A stretch of 64,000 nt of DNA from Cohnella caldifontis (GTDB taxonomy: Bacteria; Bacillota; Bacilli; Paenibacillales; Paenibacillaceae), in NCBI RefSeq assembly GCF_029360585.1, contig NZ_JAQZSJ010000003.1, positions 248,001 to 312,000 of the forward strand, read 5' to 3'. Both the position numbers and the translations under genes were made by a program. Below, in pieces: positions 1 through 8,464 of this stretch (position 1 is the stretch's first letter; every line of letters starts with the position of its first letter). The notes beneath the pieces are model-generated. The model saw nothing but the letters and a program-made list of their open reading frames with translations. It was not told the origin of the DNA and made no database searches.

Positions 1-179
1 TCATGGTCGAGAAAAAAGCGCAGCAGCGCATCTACCGCATCAACCCCTCCGCCATGGCGGAGCTGGAGAACTGGTCCATGGGTTTGAGGAAACGATGGAA
101 CCGTCGGCTGGATGTTTTGGAGCAGGTGTTGGACGAAGAGTGGGACAAAACGAAGGGAAATTCCGAGTCGGAGGAATGA
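1..179 (+). CDS. ArsR-family transcriptional regulator, C-terminal part (5' cut by window edge)
   Basis: The frame is open from the window edge and stops at 177-179; the visible 58 residues begin MVEKKAQQRIYRINPSAM and end in a Trp- and Glu-rich helix (WNRRLDVLEQVLDEEW). This matches the C-terminal end of small ArsR repressors of the type paired with AHSA1/SRPBCC proteins, where the beta-wing ('G.QRIYRINP') is followed by a dimerisation helix. The helix-turn-helix lies outside the window. The next gene, an SRPBCC protein, starts four bases after the stop, so the two are surely co-transcribed. No metal-binding cysteines are visible in this part. Family assignment is by recognition of the tail and the gene pairing only. 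Confidence 0.75.
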   Translation, partial: MVEKKAQQRIYRINPSAMAELENWSMGLRKRWNRRLDVLEQVLDEEWDKTKGNSESEE

Positions 180-183
180 AACG

Positions 184-642
184 ATGCCACAAGAACAAGA
201 AAAGGAGCTAACGATAACCCGTATCTATAAACAACCGCGCGAATTCGTGTTCCGAGGTTGGACGGACCCGAGACTTTTCGCCAAGTGGTGGGGGCCGGAA
301 GGGTTCACGAATTCCGCTTGCGAACTGGATGTGCGTCCCGGGGGAACGATTCGTCTCGATATGACGGCGCCGGACGGCACGGTCTACCCGTTCAGGGGCG
401 AGTACAACGAAATCGTCGAACCCGAAAAGCTCGTGTTTACAGGGGGTTCGTTCTTGGACGGGAGCGGCCGTCCGCAGCTCGAATCCCGAACGACCGTGTT
501 GTTCGACGAATACGAAGGCAAGACGAAGCTGACCGTCCATACCGCCGTAACCCATGCGGCCTCCGGATTGGAACAACCGCTCTCCGGCATGGAGGAAGGT
601 TGGATGACCAGTTTGGACCGCCTGGAGCGGGCATTATCCTAA
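184..642 (+). CDS. SRPBCC (AHSA1/START-like) domain protein
   Basis: This is a 152-residue single-domain protein starting MPQEQEKELTITRIYKQP. The start is chosen at 184 because it lies just after the ArsR stop with GGAGG at 172-176 region upstream; a longer frame runs back into the ArsR gene and is not credible. Features of the AHSA1 family are visible: the 'I.A....VF..WTDP..FAKWWGP.GF' N-terminal strand-helix, the 'DVRPGG' turn, and a C-terminal amphipathic helix after 'GMEEGW'. The fold forms a hydrophobic ligand cavity; the ligand is unknown. Small ArsR-SRPBCC operons are common in Bacillota and Actinobacteria and the biological role is mostly undefined. A second such pair, in the reverse gene order, lies at 13.0-13.8 kb. 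Confidence 0.85.
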   Translation: MPQEQEKELTITRIYKQPREFVFRGWTDPRLFAKWWGPEGFTNSACELDVRPGGTIRLDMTAPDGTVYPFRGEYNEIVEPEKLVFTGGSFLDGSGRPQLESRTTVLFDEYEGKTKLTVHTAVTHAASGLEQPLSGMEEGWMTSLDRLERALS

Positions 643-677
643 ATCCGGATCAACATCCACTCGGGAGGAGATCAGAC

Positions 678-1484
678 TTGAGCACTGTCATTTCCAAAGA
701 CGGAACCGCGATTGCTTACGACCGATTCGGCAATGGACCGGCGCTCATTCTGGCGGCCGGCGCCCTCGGCTATCGCGCGTTCCCATTGCAGCAACGCTTG
801 GCGGAGTTGTTATCCGCGCATTTCACCGTTTTCAATTACGACCGCCGCGGCCGGGGCGACAGCGGAGATACGTTGCCCTATTCCGTCGACCGCGAGATCG
901 ATGACATCGAGGCTTTGATCGACGCCGCAGGCGGCAGCGCGTACTTGTACGGAGTGTCGTCCGGCGCGATTCTCGCCCTGGAGGCAGCCGAACGGCTGTC
1001 GGAGAAGATTCCCAAGTTGGCCCTGTACGAACCGCCGCTGATTCTGGACGGCAGCCGCCCGCCGCTTCCGCGGGATTACGTCGAACGGTTGAACGCGGCG
1101 ATCGCATCCGGTCGGCGGGACCAAGCGCTGGAAATCTTCATGACGCAGGCGCTGTTGATTCCGGCCGAATACTTGGCGCCGATGAAAAGCAGCCCGATGT
1201 GGAACGATTTCATGGCGGTGGCGCACACCCTTGCCTACGACGGAATGGTCGCCAGGGACGTGATGGCCGGCGAGCCGCTGCCGCCCGGCAAATGGTCCCG
1301 CGTTTCGGCAACCACGACGATCATTACCGGCGAACTGAGCGAGCGTTTCTTCCATGACGCCGCGAATGCGTTGGCCGGCCGGCTTCCGGACGCGAAGAGC
1401 CGGACGCTGGCGGGGCAAGGCCATGACGTCGCTCCCGATGCGGTCGTACCCGCGTTGGTCGAGTTTTTCGGAAGCCGGGGTTGA
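678..1484 (+). CDS. alpha/beta hydrolase
   Basis: This 268-residue protein starts at a TTG preceded by GGGAGGAG at 664-671. It shows the alpha/beta-hydrolase order: oxyanion region after strand 3, 'YDRRGRGDS' turn near residues 54-62, nucleophile elbow G-V-S-S-G with Ser94, and a C-terminal histidine in 'GQGHD' near residue 250. The lid region has no strong signature, so the substrate (ester, lactone or similar) cannot be named. It follows the SRPBCC gene by 35 bases on the same strand and may be part of the ArsR operon. A much longer upstream extension of this frame is only a shadow of the SRPBCC gene. Confidence 0.85.
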   Translation: MSTVISKDGTAIAYDRFGNGPALILAAGALGYRAFPLQQRLAELLSAHFTVFNYDRRGRGDSGDTLPYSVDREIDDIEALIDAAGGSAYLYGVSSGAILALEAAERLSEKIPKLALYEPPLILDGSRPPLPRDYVERLNAAIASGRRDQALEIFMTQALLIPAEYLAPMKSSPMWNDFMAVAHTLAYDGMVARDVMAGEPLPPGKWSRVSATTTIITGELSERFFHDAANALAGRLPDAKSRTLAGQGHDVAPDAVVPALVEFFGSRG

Positions 1485-1522
1485 ACGTGCGGAATGAAGT
1501 TTCATGACGAGGTGAAGTTCGT

Positions 1523-2197
1523 ATGGTTAGGAACATCGCGACCAAACTTTCTTTCGCGTCGATGGGGCTGTTCTTGCTGATCTTGTTGGGTTTGCACGTG
1601 CTGGAACCCGAATTCGATCCCACGTGGCGATTTATTAGCGAATACGCGTTGGGTCCATACGGTTGGCTCATGCATTTGAGCTTCTCTCTCGTTGCCTTGG
1701 GCAGCTTGTGTTTCATGATCGCGGCATGGGACGAAACCAAATCCGCAACGGGCCGAATCGGGCAGATCCTGCTGGGGATCAGCGCGTTGGGGATGGCGAT
1801 CGCGGCCTTTTTCACGACGGATCCCATCACTACGCCTGCCGGCGAAATGACCGACAGCGGCAAAATGCACGCCTTGGGCGGGCAGCTGAACTTGACGCCT
1901 CTCGCCGTATTGTTTCTAACGTGGGGTTTAAACAAGCGCAAGGACTGGAAGCAGGTTCGCTTACCGTTGCAAGCAACGGCGGTTCTTACCCTGTTTGTCA
2001 CGATAGGTTTTGCCGTATCGGTCGGCGCGGCCCAGGGAGAATTCGGTCCCGGCGTATACGCCGGATTGTTTGGACGCCTCCTGATGGTTGGTTATGCTGC
2101 CTGGATCGTCATCGCAAGTTTTCACATGCTGCGCCTGCAACCCAGACCCGAATGGGCCAAGCGATCAAAAGCAGTCGTCAGCGGTAACGAAGTCTAA
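1523..2197 (+). CDS. DUF998 family integral membrane protein
   Basis: This 224-residue protein has about six hydrophobic segments and the family hallmark 'ISEYALGPYGWLMH' near residues 40-53. The start at 1523 has GAGGTGAA a few bases upstream. DUF998 proteins are multi-pass membrane proteins of unknown function. It lies 38 bases after the hydrolase and ends before a clear terminator at 2234-2283, so the ArsR-SRPBCC-hydrolase-DUF998 set may be a single transcript. No catalytic motif is evident. Confidence 0.82.
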   Translation: MVRNIATKLSFASMGLFLLILLGLHVLEPEFDPTWRFISEYALGPYGWLMHLSFSLVALGSLCFMIAAWDETKSATGRIGQILLGISALGMAIAAFFTTDPITTPAGEMTDSGKMHALGGQLNLTPLAVLFLTWGLNKRKDWKQVRLPLQATAVLTLFVTIGFAVSVGAAQGEFGPGVYAGLFGRLLMVGYAAWIVIASFHMLRLQPRPEWAKRSKAVVSGNEV

Positions 2198-2233
2198 CCT
2201 CGAGTTTGCTTCTCCGGCCTTTTATGGGCAATC

Positions 2234-2283
2234 AAAAACCGCTTTTCCCGGCACGCAGCGGCCGTTTGGGAAGCGGTTTTTGT
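2234..2283 (+). terminator. Rho-independent terminator after the DUF998 gene
   Basis: An AAAAACCGCTTTTCCC stem pairs with GGGAAGCGGTTTTT across a short GC-rich loop and ends in a T run. It lies 37 bases after the DUF998 stop. Confidence 0.75.
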
Positions 2284-2325
2284 TCATTCGGCCGACGAAC
2301 ATGAACTTGCATGACCGAAGAATGG

Positions 2326-2357
2326 CCGAAAGTCACTATGCCGGCATGACTTTTTTT
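2326..2357. repeat. Inverted copy of the CATGACTTT repeat family
   Basis: CCGAAAGTCACTATGCC is followed directly by GGCATGACTTTTTTT, making an imperfect hairpin. The GGCATGACTTT arm recurs three times near 19.0 kb, upstream of the catalase gene. Confidence 0.5.
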
Positions 2358-2602
2358 CGATAGATTGAGGTTAAGCAAGCGGATCAAGCGGACTTCAAGC
2401 GGCGGCAACGCATCTGGATTCGGCCGGGGAAGTGAAAAAAATACTAGCTTCATTACCGATGAAGGGCGGACGTTTCTTGACGGCACGACGATCGGCGATG
2501 CTTTCGTTTTCGTGCTCCGCCTGGAGCGGGGCATTTTGCGTTGCGGCGCATACTGTGGAATCAGGCACCCGCCTAATCGGCGGGAGTGAAGGAGGATTCC
2601 AG

Positions 2603-3046
2603 ATGTACGCTTATCCGTATCCTTGGATTTACGATCGGCTGCCTGCGGCGGAGTCGACCCTGCTGAGTGAAATCGCTCAGGCGATCAACGGGGAATACAG
2701 CTCGATCGCTTGCTACGGGAGGTTGCTGCAGCTTGCGCCCGGAGAAGAAGCGAAGACCCGGATCGAAGAAATCCGCCAGGACGAAATCCGGCATTACCAG
2801 ACGTTCTCCCGTCTTTTTTTCCGGCTTAGCGGACGAAAGCCGACTCCCCAATTGAGCGAGGAATGCCCGTCCGATTATCTTGAGGGGATCAGGTTCGCTT
2901 TCCGCGATGAACAGAAGACGGCGGATTCCTACCATTCGATCGCGGATGGCACGGGCGACTTGGAGGTTCGGGAAGCGTTTCGGCGCGCGGCGTTCGATGA
3001 GCAGAACCATGCCGTGTGGTTCCTCTATTTCCTGACGGTCCGCTGA
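2603..3046 (+). CDS. ferritin-like (rubrerythrin-type) four-helix protein
   Basis: This 147-residue protein starts at 2603 behind GAAGGAGG. Two helix pairs carry carboxylate and histidine ligands: an E in 'AINGEYSSIACYGRL', then 'IRQDEIRHYQTF', and in the second half 'FRDEQKTADSYHSI' and 'FDEQNHAVWF'. The E...ExxH spacing is that of ferritin-like di-iron proteins of the rubrerythrin/DUF2202 type found widely in Paenibacillaceae, where the role (peroxide handling or spore/coat association) is unproven. There is no rubredoxin CxxC domain. The N-terminus is rich in Tyr and Pro (MYAYPYPWIY), as seen in some coat-associated proteins; that link is inference. Confidence 0.75.
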   Translation: MYAYPYPWIYDRLPAAESTLLSEIAQAINGEYSSIACYGRLLQLAPGEEAKTRIEEIRQDEIRHYQTFSRLFFRLSGRKPTPQLSEECPSDYLEGIRFAFRDEQKTADSYHSIADGTGDLEVREAFRRAAFDEQNHAVWFLYFLTVR

Positions 3047-3193
3047 AGGAAAGCCGGCCCGACTTGCCAAAGGAGCCGTCATCGGCCACAATGGAAGGCA
3101 AGGCGGCGCCTGCGGCTTTTCGTCCTTGGGGACGAGCCGTGAGGACCGCATCATGGACTACGGATTTCATTTCGTTAATGGAGGCGGGTTCGA

Positions 3194-3973
3194 ATGGTTC
3201 CTTCCCTGTTCATTGCGCACGGATCACCGATGGTGGCCATTGAAGACAGCGAATACGCCCGTTACCTGGAAGAGCTGGGCCGGACGATGTCTCGTCCGAA
3301 GGCGATCGTGCTCTTCTCCGCGCACTGGGAAAGCGGCGTGCAGATGGTGAGCGAAATCAGCGCTTACTCGATGATTTACGATTTCGGCGGATTTCCGGAC
3401 GAGCTGTACCGGGTCGTCTATCCGGCCAAAGGGGATCTTGCGCTCTCCCGCCGGGTTCAGCAGTTGCTCTCGGATGCGGGAATCGAGCACCGCGCCGAGC
3501 TGAAGCGGGGACTCGACCACGGCTCTTGGACGATTCTGCGGCGGATGTATCCGGATGCGGATATACCCTTGATCGCGATGTCGGTCAATCCGGATCTGAA
3601 ACCGGAGGAGCAATACGCCATCGGCAAAGCGTTGGCTTCGCTGCGGGCGGAGGACGTGCTCGTTATCGGCAGCGGGGTGACCGTCCACAACTTCGGCTTG
3701 TTCGGGGTCCGGGACCGGGATGCGGTAAAGGCGCTGGCGCTCGGCTTTGAGAACTGGCTGGAGGCGCGGATGAAGGAGTGGGACGTGGATTCGCTGTACC
3801 GCTACGAGGAGCTGGCTCCTTATGGCAAGGTCGCCGTCCCTCCCCAGGGGAAGGAGCATTTCGTACCGATTTTCTACGCGATGGGGGCGGCGGACGACAG
3901 CCGGTCGGTGACGACGCTGCACCAAAGCCTCATGATGGATGCTTTCACCAACAGCGTGTATCGGTTCGGGTGA
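3194..3973 (+). CDS. class III extradiol dioxygenase-like protein (LigB/DODA family)
   Basis: This 259-residue protein has GGAGG at 3179-3183 upstream of its ATG. It carries the metal ligand set of the LigB/YgiD family: 'AHGSP' (His9), 'SAHWE' (near residue 44), 'LDHGSW' (near residue 112) and 'TVHNFG' (near residue 166). Family members open catechol-type rings (for example DOPA dioxygenase) using Zn or Fe; the actual substrate of bacterial YgiD-type proteins is uncertain. Length is typical. It stands alone and is convergent with the subtilase gene across a shared terminator. Confidence 0.88.
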   Translation: MVPSLFIAHGSPMVAIEDSEYARYLEELGRTMSRPKAIVLFSAHWESGVQMVSEISAYSMIYDFGGFPDELYRVVYPAKGDLALSRRVQQLLSDAGIEHRAELKRGLDHGSWTILRRMYPDADIPLIAMSVNPDLKPEEQYAIGKALASLRAEDVLVIGSGVTVHNFGLFGVRDRDAVKALALGFENWLEARMKEWDVDSLYRYEELAPYGKVAVPPQGKEHFVPIFYAMGAADDSRSVTTLHQSLMMDAFTNSVYRFG

Positions 3974-3996
3974 GGCGGCTGAGCGGCAAGCATAGG

Positions 3997-4044
3997 CAAA
4001 AAAAAGGGAGAGGCCGGGCGAGATGCTCGGCCTCTCCTTTTTAA
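3997..4044. terminator. Bidirectional terminator between convergent genes
   Basis: GGAGAGGCCG at 4006 on pairs with CGGCCTCTCC, flanked by an A run on the left (3998-4005) and a T run on the right, so it can serve both the dioxygenase gene (+) and the subtilase gene (-). Confidence 0.85.
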
Positions 4045-4049
4045 TTAGG

Positions 4050-7000
4050 CTACTTGTTCAGCTTGTCGGTCAAACGTTTCAGAATCGAGACCGCCTCGGC
4101 GCGGGTGGCGTTGGCCTTGGGGTTGAACCTGTCGTCGTTGCCGACCATCAGGCCGAGCGCGTGGGCCAGGCGGACGTTCCTTCTGGCCCAAGAGCTGACG
4201 GAACCTTCGTCCGCGTACTTCACTTCTTGCGTGGTCACCAGGGTGGAGAGGTCCACCTTGGCGGAATAAGCGTATGCGTTAAGCAGCATGGTCGCCAATG
4301 CTTCGCGGGTAATCGGCGCGTTCGGCGAGAACGTCGTATCGCTCGTGCCTTTAATGATGCCCGCGGCGAAAGCTTTGTTCACCGCATCGTGGTACCAGGC
4401 GCCTTCTGGCACGTCGGTGAAAGGCGCTTGCGCGTCGTTGCCGACGGATAGAGCGCGAGTGAGAAGCGCGGCGAATTCTGCCCGGCTGACCGTGCCGTTC
4501 GGATCGAACGTGTCCGGCCCGCGTCCTTGCGCGACCTGCCGAGCCGCCATGACTTCGATGTCGTGCCGGGCCCAGTGGTTTTGGATGTCGCCAAACGTTA
4601 AGTTCGATTCCATCACGGCGTAAGCGGAGAAATGGGTTGCCGCAAAGGCAATCGAATCCGATCCTTTGGCGGATCCGCCGACATAATCCCAGGTTTTCGT
4701 TTGTTCGTTAAAGTAATAAACGCCGAGTTTCTCGCGGTCGGTTACCGAAGAAAGATGGTTGAAAGTGATGGTAATCGGTGCGTCGAATCGGGTAACGCGA
4801 TTGCCGCCAACCGACATTTGAAAGTCGTAAACGCGGGAGACGAGTTGCCGGGACGGGGGCAGGCCGGTCATCCCCGAGTCCAGCTTTTCCGCGGTAAGGT
4901 TGACTGCGGCACTGGTGCCGGACACCTTGACCGATCCGGGCGCAATGGCGAAAGCAACGCCGTTGGATTGAATGCGGATCGGTTTGCCGCGCTCCGCGGC
5001 TTTTTGGAGAATGTCTCCGCTGAGCTCCACGGCCAGCTTGTCCGTGTCCTGATCCGATGAAGCGTCGATCACTACTTCAGACGCGGAGTCGATATCCTTC
5101 AATACCTCGTTCGGGTCCGCGGTGACCGTCAGCTTGGTTTTGCCGTCAGGGTCGGTGGACATTTTCTTGGTGTCGGTTGGGGTCGTAGGGGCGAACCCGC
5201 CGCCAAAAAAGCCGCCACCACCGCCACCTCCAACGCCGGTTGTGATCGTGTACGAATACGTGCTGACATCGCTTTGTAAGTTATTCTGATAGGCGACCGC
5301 TTTTAAAGTCGTGCTGCCGCTAATTGTGATAGGACCGGTATATAGAGTACTGCCATACCACGGGTAGGTACCGTCCAACGTGTAGTGGATTTCAGCCCCA
5401 GGGGAAGCTGTGGTCAGGGTAACTTTTTGGCTTCCGTAATAGGTACCCGATTTCAGACTTGCCGTTGGGGCTGTTGGTAATATGGTGAAAGATAGACTGC
5501 CGAAAATCAATTCGTTGGCGTTTCCGCCATCGTCGGCAAGCAATATATACATGCCTGGATCAGTCATATCGCTGTATGTTTTTGCAAACTGTCCGGTGGA
5601 TCCGTCTTTGGTCAGGTTGTCCTGGTGAAGAGTAACTTGATGTCCCGTTTCTATTCGGTACACATAAAGATTCAAAGAATAGACGGAATCGGTTACGGTC
5701 ACTCCCTTCCCGTCCCGGATATCCATCGTAATCGTAGTATCTCCGTTATTTCTTTCAAGCGGTCGAATATAAATACGAGGCATCGTTACCGCTTCACCGG
5801 AGAGGATTATTCCCGATCCAACTTTGTCCCAAGCCCCGAGTGGGTAGGCGCTATCCGCCAAAATCCACTGCACTTCTAGGCTGCGACTCTTTCCGCTTAA
5901 CCCGTTCACATAATCGTCATGCGCAAGGATGAGCGCCGCAAGTCCGGTAACGAAAGGCGTAGCCATTGAAGTGCCGCTGGCAAATTCATAATCGTTGGCG
6001 CTTCTGTTATAAGTGCTCCATATATCTACGCCGGGAGCAATAAAGTCTACCGCAGACCCAGTATTGGAGAAATCCGCTAGGTAAAGCTCGTTGTGGTTGA
6101 TGACCGAATTACCGTCGCTGTCTACCCAATCAGCAGCACCGACGGCGATGACTTGCGGTAAAGCGGCAGGGTAACTGACTGAAACATCGGAAACTGGATC
6201 GTTCGCATGTCCTATACCGTCTAAATCTCGAGGATCAGGGTAGTTGTAGTGGTTACTCTCGTTCCCAGTTGCCGCAACGACGACAACCCCCTTATCAATT
6301 GCGTAGTTCACCGCTTCTTCAAGCACACGGTCGTATCCTTCGGTACCTAAACTCAGATTGATGACATCCGCCCTATGGTCGGCGGCAAACCGAATCCCTG
6401 CGGCGACATACGTCGTTTTACCGCTTCCGGTGTCGTTCAGCACGCGTACCGGCATGATTTTGACCCCGCTTGCAATACCGGCGACCCCTTTGCCGTTATT
6501 TGCGGTAGCGCCGATAATCCCAGCCACGTGGGTGCCGTGCCCGCTATAATCGTTAAAATCGTTGGCCGGCTTGCCATCCTGTACGAAGTTATAACCCACT
6601 ATTTGCCCGTTAACCTTATACAAATTGTCTTTTAGATCCTCATGGTCGGTACGCACGCCGGTGTCCACGATGGCCACTACGATCTCTTGACGTTCGGAAA
6701 CGGGAACCTCGGCCCATGCTTCATCTGAATGAACGGCGTACAATCCCCACTGACTAGGGTTCAGAGGGTCATCGGAGCTGTAAACGGAAGCCGTGACCGT
6801 TTTACCGGACGCGGAAACCGTCGAGTCGATACCCAGTGCATGATAGACATACACCGGCTGAGCGTATTCCACGTTAGGATCGGCTTGTAGGTCCTCTATT
6901 TTGGAGAAAACGTCTTCTCCTGCGTTCAGCGTCAGTTTCTCTACGCCAGGTAAAGCATATGGATCAATACTGTTTGCGGATAGCCCCTTTTTTACAAGGC

Positions 7001-7193
7001 CGTCTTTGTATTTAACGATCACCTCGCCCGGAACGATTTCCGCATCTTGATGGGGAGTCGTCTTCAGAATGGTAGGAACTTCGGCTGCCCGGATCAAGGC
7101 GGGAGTTTCTGCAGCAACGGACATCGGCACGGCGACTGAAGCTGCCAGGAAACACGCCGAGATCAAGGCGGTGGATCTGATCTTGAGCGTCAA
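4050..7193 (-). CDS. secreted S8 subtilase with chitobiase-type domain and three SLH domains
   Basis: This is a 1047-residue exported serine protease attached to the cell wall. The start is TTG at 7191-7193 with GGAGGAAG upstream. Order: signal peptide (1-28), an inhibitory-prodomain-like segment ('VPGEVIVKYKDG', 54-115), and a subtilase catalytic domain with Asp177 (VAIVDTG), His219 (GHGTH), Asn311 (oxyanion) and Ser409 (GTSMA). These are followed by a beta-rich P-like region (470-572), a chitobiase/hexosaminidase C-terminal-type domain (574-650), a glycine-rich linker (653-667), a second beta domain (about 680-865), and three SLH repeats (about 867-921, 922-990, 991-1047) that bind pyruvylated secondary wall polymer. 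All triad residues are present, so it should be active. The upstream region holds a 50-bp repeat array. Substrate is unknown; a role in nutrient proteolysis or wall turnover is inference. Confidence 0.93.
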   Translation of the reverse strand: MTLKIRSTALISACFLAASVAVPMSVAAETPALIRAAEVPTILKTTPHQDAEIVPGEVIVKYKDGLVKKGLSANSIDPYALPGVEKLTLNAGEDVFSKIEDLQADPNVEYAQPVYVYHALGIDSTVSASGKTVTASVYSSDDPLNPSQWGLYAVHSDEAWAEVPVSERQEIVVAIVDTGVRTDHEDLKDNLYKVNGQIVGYNFVQDGKPANDFNDYSGHGTHVAGIIGATANNGKGVAGIASGVKIMPVRVLNDTGSGKTTYVAAGIRFAADHRADVINLSLGTEGYDRVLEEAVNYAIDKGVVVVAATGNESNHYNYPDPRDLDGIGHANDPVSDVSVSYPAALPQVIAVGAADWVDSDGNSVINHNELYLADFSNTGSAVDFIAPGVDIWSTYNRSANDYEFASGTSMATPFVTGLAALILAHDDYVNGLSGKSRSLEVQWILADSAYPLGAWDKVGSGIILSGEAVTMPRIYIRPLERNNGDTTITMDIRDGKGVTVTDSVYSLNLYVYRIETGHQVTLHQDNLTKDGSTGQFAKTYSDMTDPGMYILLADDGGNANELIFGSLSFTILPTAPTASLKSGTYYGSQKVTLTTASPGAEIHYTLDGTYPWYGSTLYTGPITISGSTTLKAVAYQNNLQSDVSTYSYTITTGVGGGGGGGFFGGGFAPTTPTDTKKMSTDPDGKTKLTVTADPNEVLKDIDSASEVVIDASSDQDTDKLAVELSGDILQKAAERGKPIRIQSNGVAFAIAPGSVKVSGTSAAVNLTAEKLDSGMTGLPPSRQLVSRVYDFQMSVGGNRVTRFDAPITITFNHLSSVTDREKLGVYYFNEQTKTWDYVGGSAKGSDSIAFAATHFSAYAVMESNLTFGDIQNHWARHDIEVMAARQVAQGRGPDTFDPNGTVSRAEFAALLTRALSVGNDAQAPFTDVPEGAWYHDAVNKAFAAGIIKGTSDTTFSPNAPITREALATMLLNAYAYSAKVDLSTLVTTQEVKYADEGSVSSWARRNVRLAHALGLMVGNDDRFNPKANATRAEAVSILKRLTDKLNK

Positions 7194-7430
7194 CTCTACT
7201 TCCTCCTATCCTCTTACAATTGGGAACAGAAGGGATAGATTCGACACAAAAATCCAAAATCCTTCCTTTTTAGGTCTAAAAATGGATAAATTTATACTGA
7301 AAACAAGAGAAAAGGGAACCCCATTTTAACCAACGTCACTTCATCGGCAAGGAATGGCTTACCCCTCGAACTTCTGGCCACAGTTTGCCTGCGAAGTGTT
7401 ATTGCAGCAGACTGAGAGATTGGCAAAATA
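7194..7430. other. Upstream region of the subtilase gene
   Basis: This stretch holds the ribosome site (7199-7207) and, further out, AT-rich DNA at 7240-7325 that is the likely promoter zone for the minus-strand protease. No convincing -35/-10 pair or operator stands out. No protein-coding signal is seen. Confidence 0.4.
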
Positions 7431-8400
7431 ACGGATGTGGTGCGTTAATGCCCTGGTTTGACGGTAAAATCGGCGAAATTGCGTACGTGGTACGTTATTA
7501 CGGAGGTAGGGAGGTAAAATTTGCGAAATAGCGTATGTGGTACGTTATTACGGCGGTAGGGAGGTAAAGTCGGCGAAATAGCGTACGTGGTACGTTGTTA
7601 CGGCGGTAGGGAGGTAGGATCGGCGAAATAGCGTACGTGGTACGTTATTACGGAGGTAGGGAGGTAAAATTTGCGAAATAGCGTATGTGGTACGTTATTA
7701 CGGCGGTAGGGAGGTAAAGTCGGCGAAATAGCGTACGTGGTACGTTGTTACGGCGGTAGGGAGGTGAAATTTGCGAAATAGCGTACATGGTACGTTATTA
7801 CGGAGGTAGGGAGGTATAATCGGCGAAATAGCGTACGTGGTACATTATTACGGCGGTAGGGAGGTAGGATCGGCGAAATAGCGTACGTGGTACGTTATTA
7901 CGGCGGGAGGGAGGTAGGATCGGCGAAATAGCGTATGTGGTACGTTATTACGGCGGTAGGGAGGTAAAATTTGAGAAATAGCGTACGTGGTACATTAATA
8001 CGGCGGTAGGGAGGTAAAATCGGCGAAATAGCGTACGTGGTACGTTATTACGACAGGAGGGAGGTAGGATCGGCGAAATAGCGTACGTGGTACGTTATGA
8101 CGGCGGGAGGGAGGTAGGATCGGCGAAATAGCGTACGTGGTACCTTATTACGGCGAGAGGGAGAAAGGATCGGCGAAATAGCGTACGTGGTACGTTCTTA
8201 CGGCAGGAGGGAGGTAGGATCGGCGAAATAGCGTCCGTGGTACGTTATTACGGCGGGAGGGAGGTAGGAGCGGCGAAATAGCGTACGTGGTACGTTATTA
8301 CGGCAGGAGGGAGGTAGGATCGGCGAAATAGCGTACGTGGTACCTTATTACGGTGATAGGGAGACAGGATCGGCGGAATAGCGTACATGGTACGTTAACG
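7431..8400. repeat. 50-bp tandem-repeat array, about 20 units
   Basis: The core GCGTACGTGGTACGTTATTA begins at 7481 and recurs at exact 50-base steps to 8381 (19 positions); a degenerate unit sits at 7431. Each unit continues with a CGGCGGTAGG / GAGGTAGGAT / CGGCGAAATA tail. Units 1-3 (7481-7630) and 4-6 (7631-7780) are almost identical as a block, so a 150-base higher-order duplication has occurred. Every unit carries stops (TAG) and 50 is not a multiple of three, so it is non-coding. There are no variable spacers, so it is not a CRISPR array. It lies between the 5' side of the subtilase gene and the 3' side of the flavoprotein gene. Confidence 0.92.
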
Positions 8401-8433
8401 CAGCTTTTGGCCGGCAACATCACAAGGCAATAA

Positions 8434-8464
8434 GGAAAGGCCGGGCGGCGACCCGGCCTTTCAT
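8434..8464 (-). terminator. Terminator of the luciferase-like gene
   Basis: AAAGGCCGGG and CCCGGCCTTT form a strong stem around a GCGGCGA loop immediately at the stop of the minus-strand flavoprotein gene. On that strand the stem is followed by CCTTATTGCC, so the T run is weak. Confidence 0.6.

Larger units (their letters stand above)
2198..2602. other. 405-base gene-free stretch before the ferritin-like gene
   Basis: Besides the terminator it holds an imperfect inverted repeat at 2326-2357 (CCGAAAGTCA...TGCC / GGCATGACTTT) that belongs to the same sequence family as three copies at 18975-19056. The rest, 2360-2600, is open in one frame but has no ribosome site or recognisable protein; the real start of the next gene is at 2603. 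Confidence 0.5.

Noticed and set aside
258..677. N-terminal extension of the alpha/beta hydrolase
   Set aside because: It overlaps the whole SRPBCC gene out of frame; a TTG with GGGAGGAG at 678 gives a normal-length hydrolase.
7431..8400. CRISPR array or coding repeat protein
   Set aside because: Units are uniform over all 50 bases with no spacers, and each unit has in-frame stops on both strands; 50 is not divisible by three.
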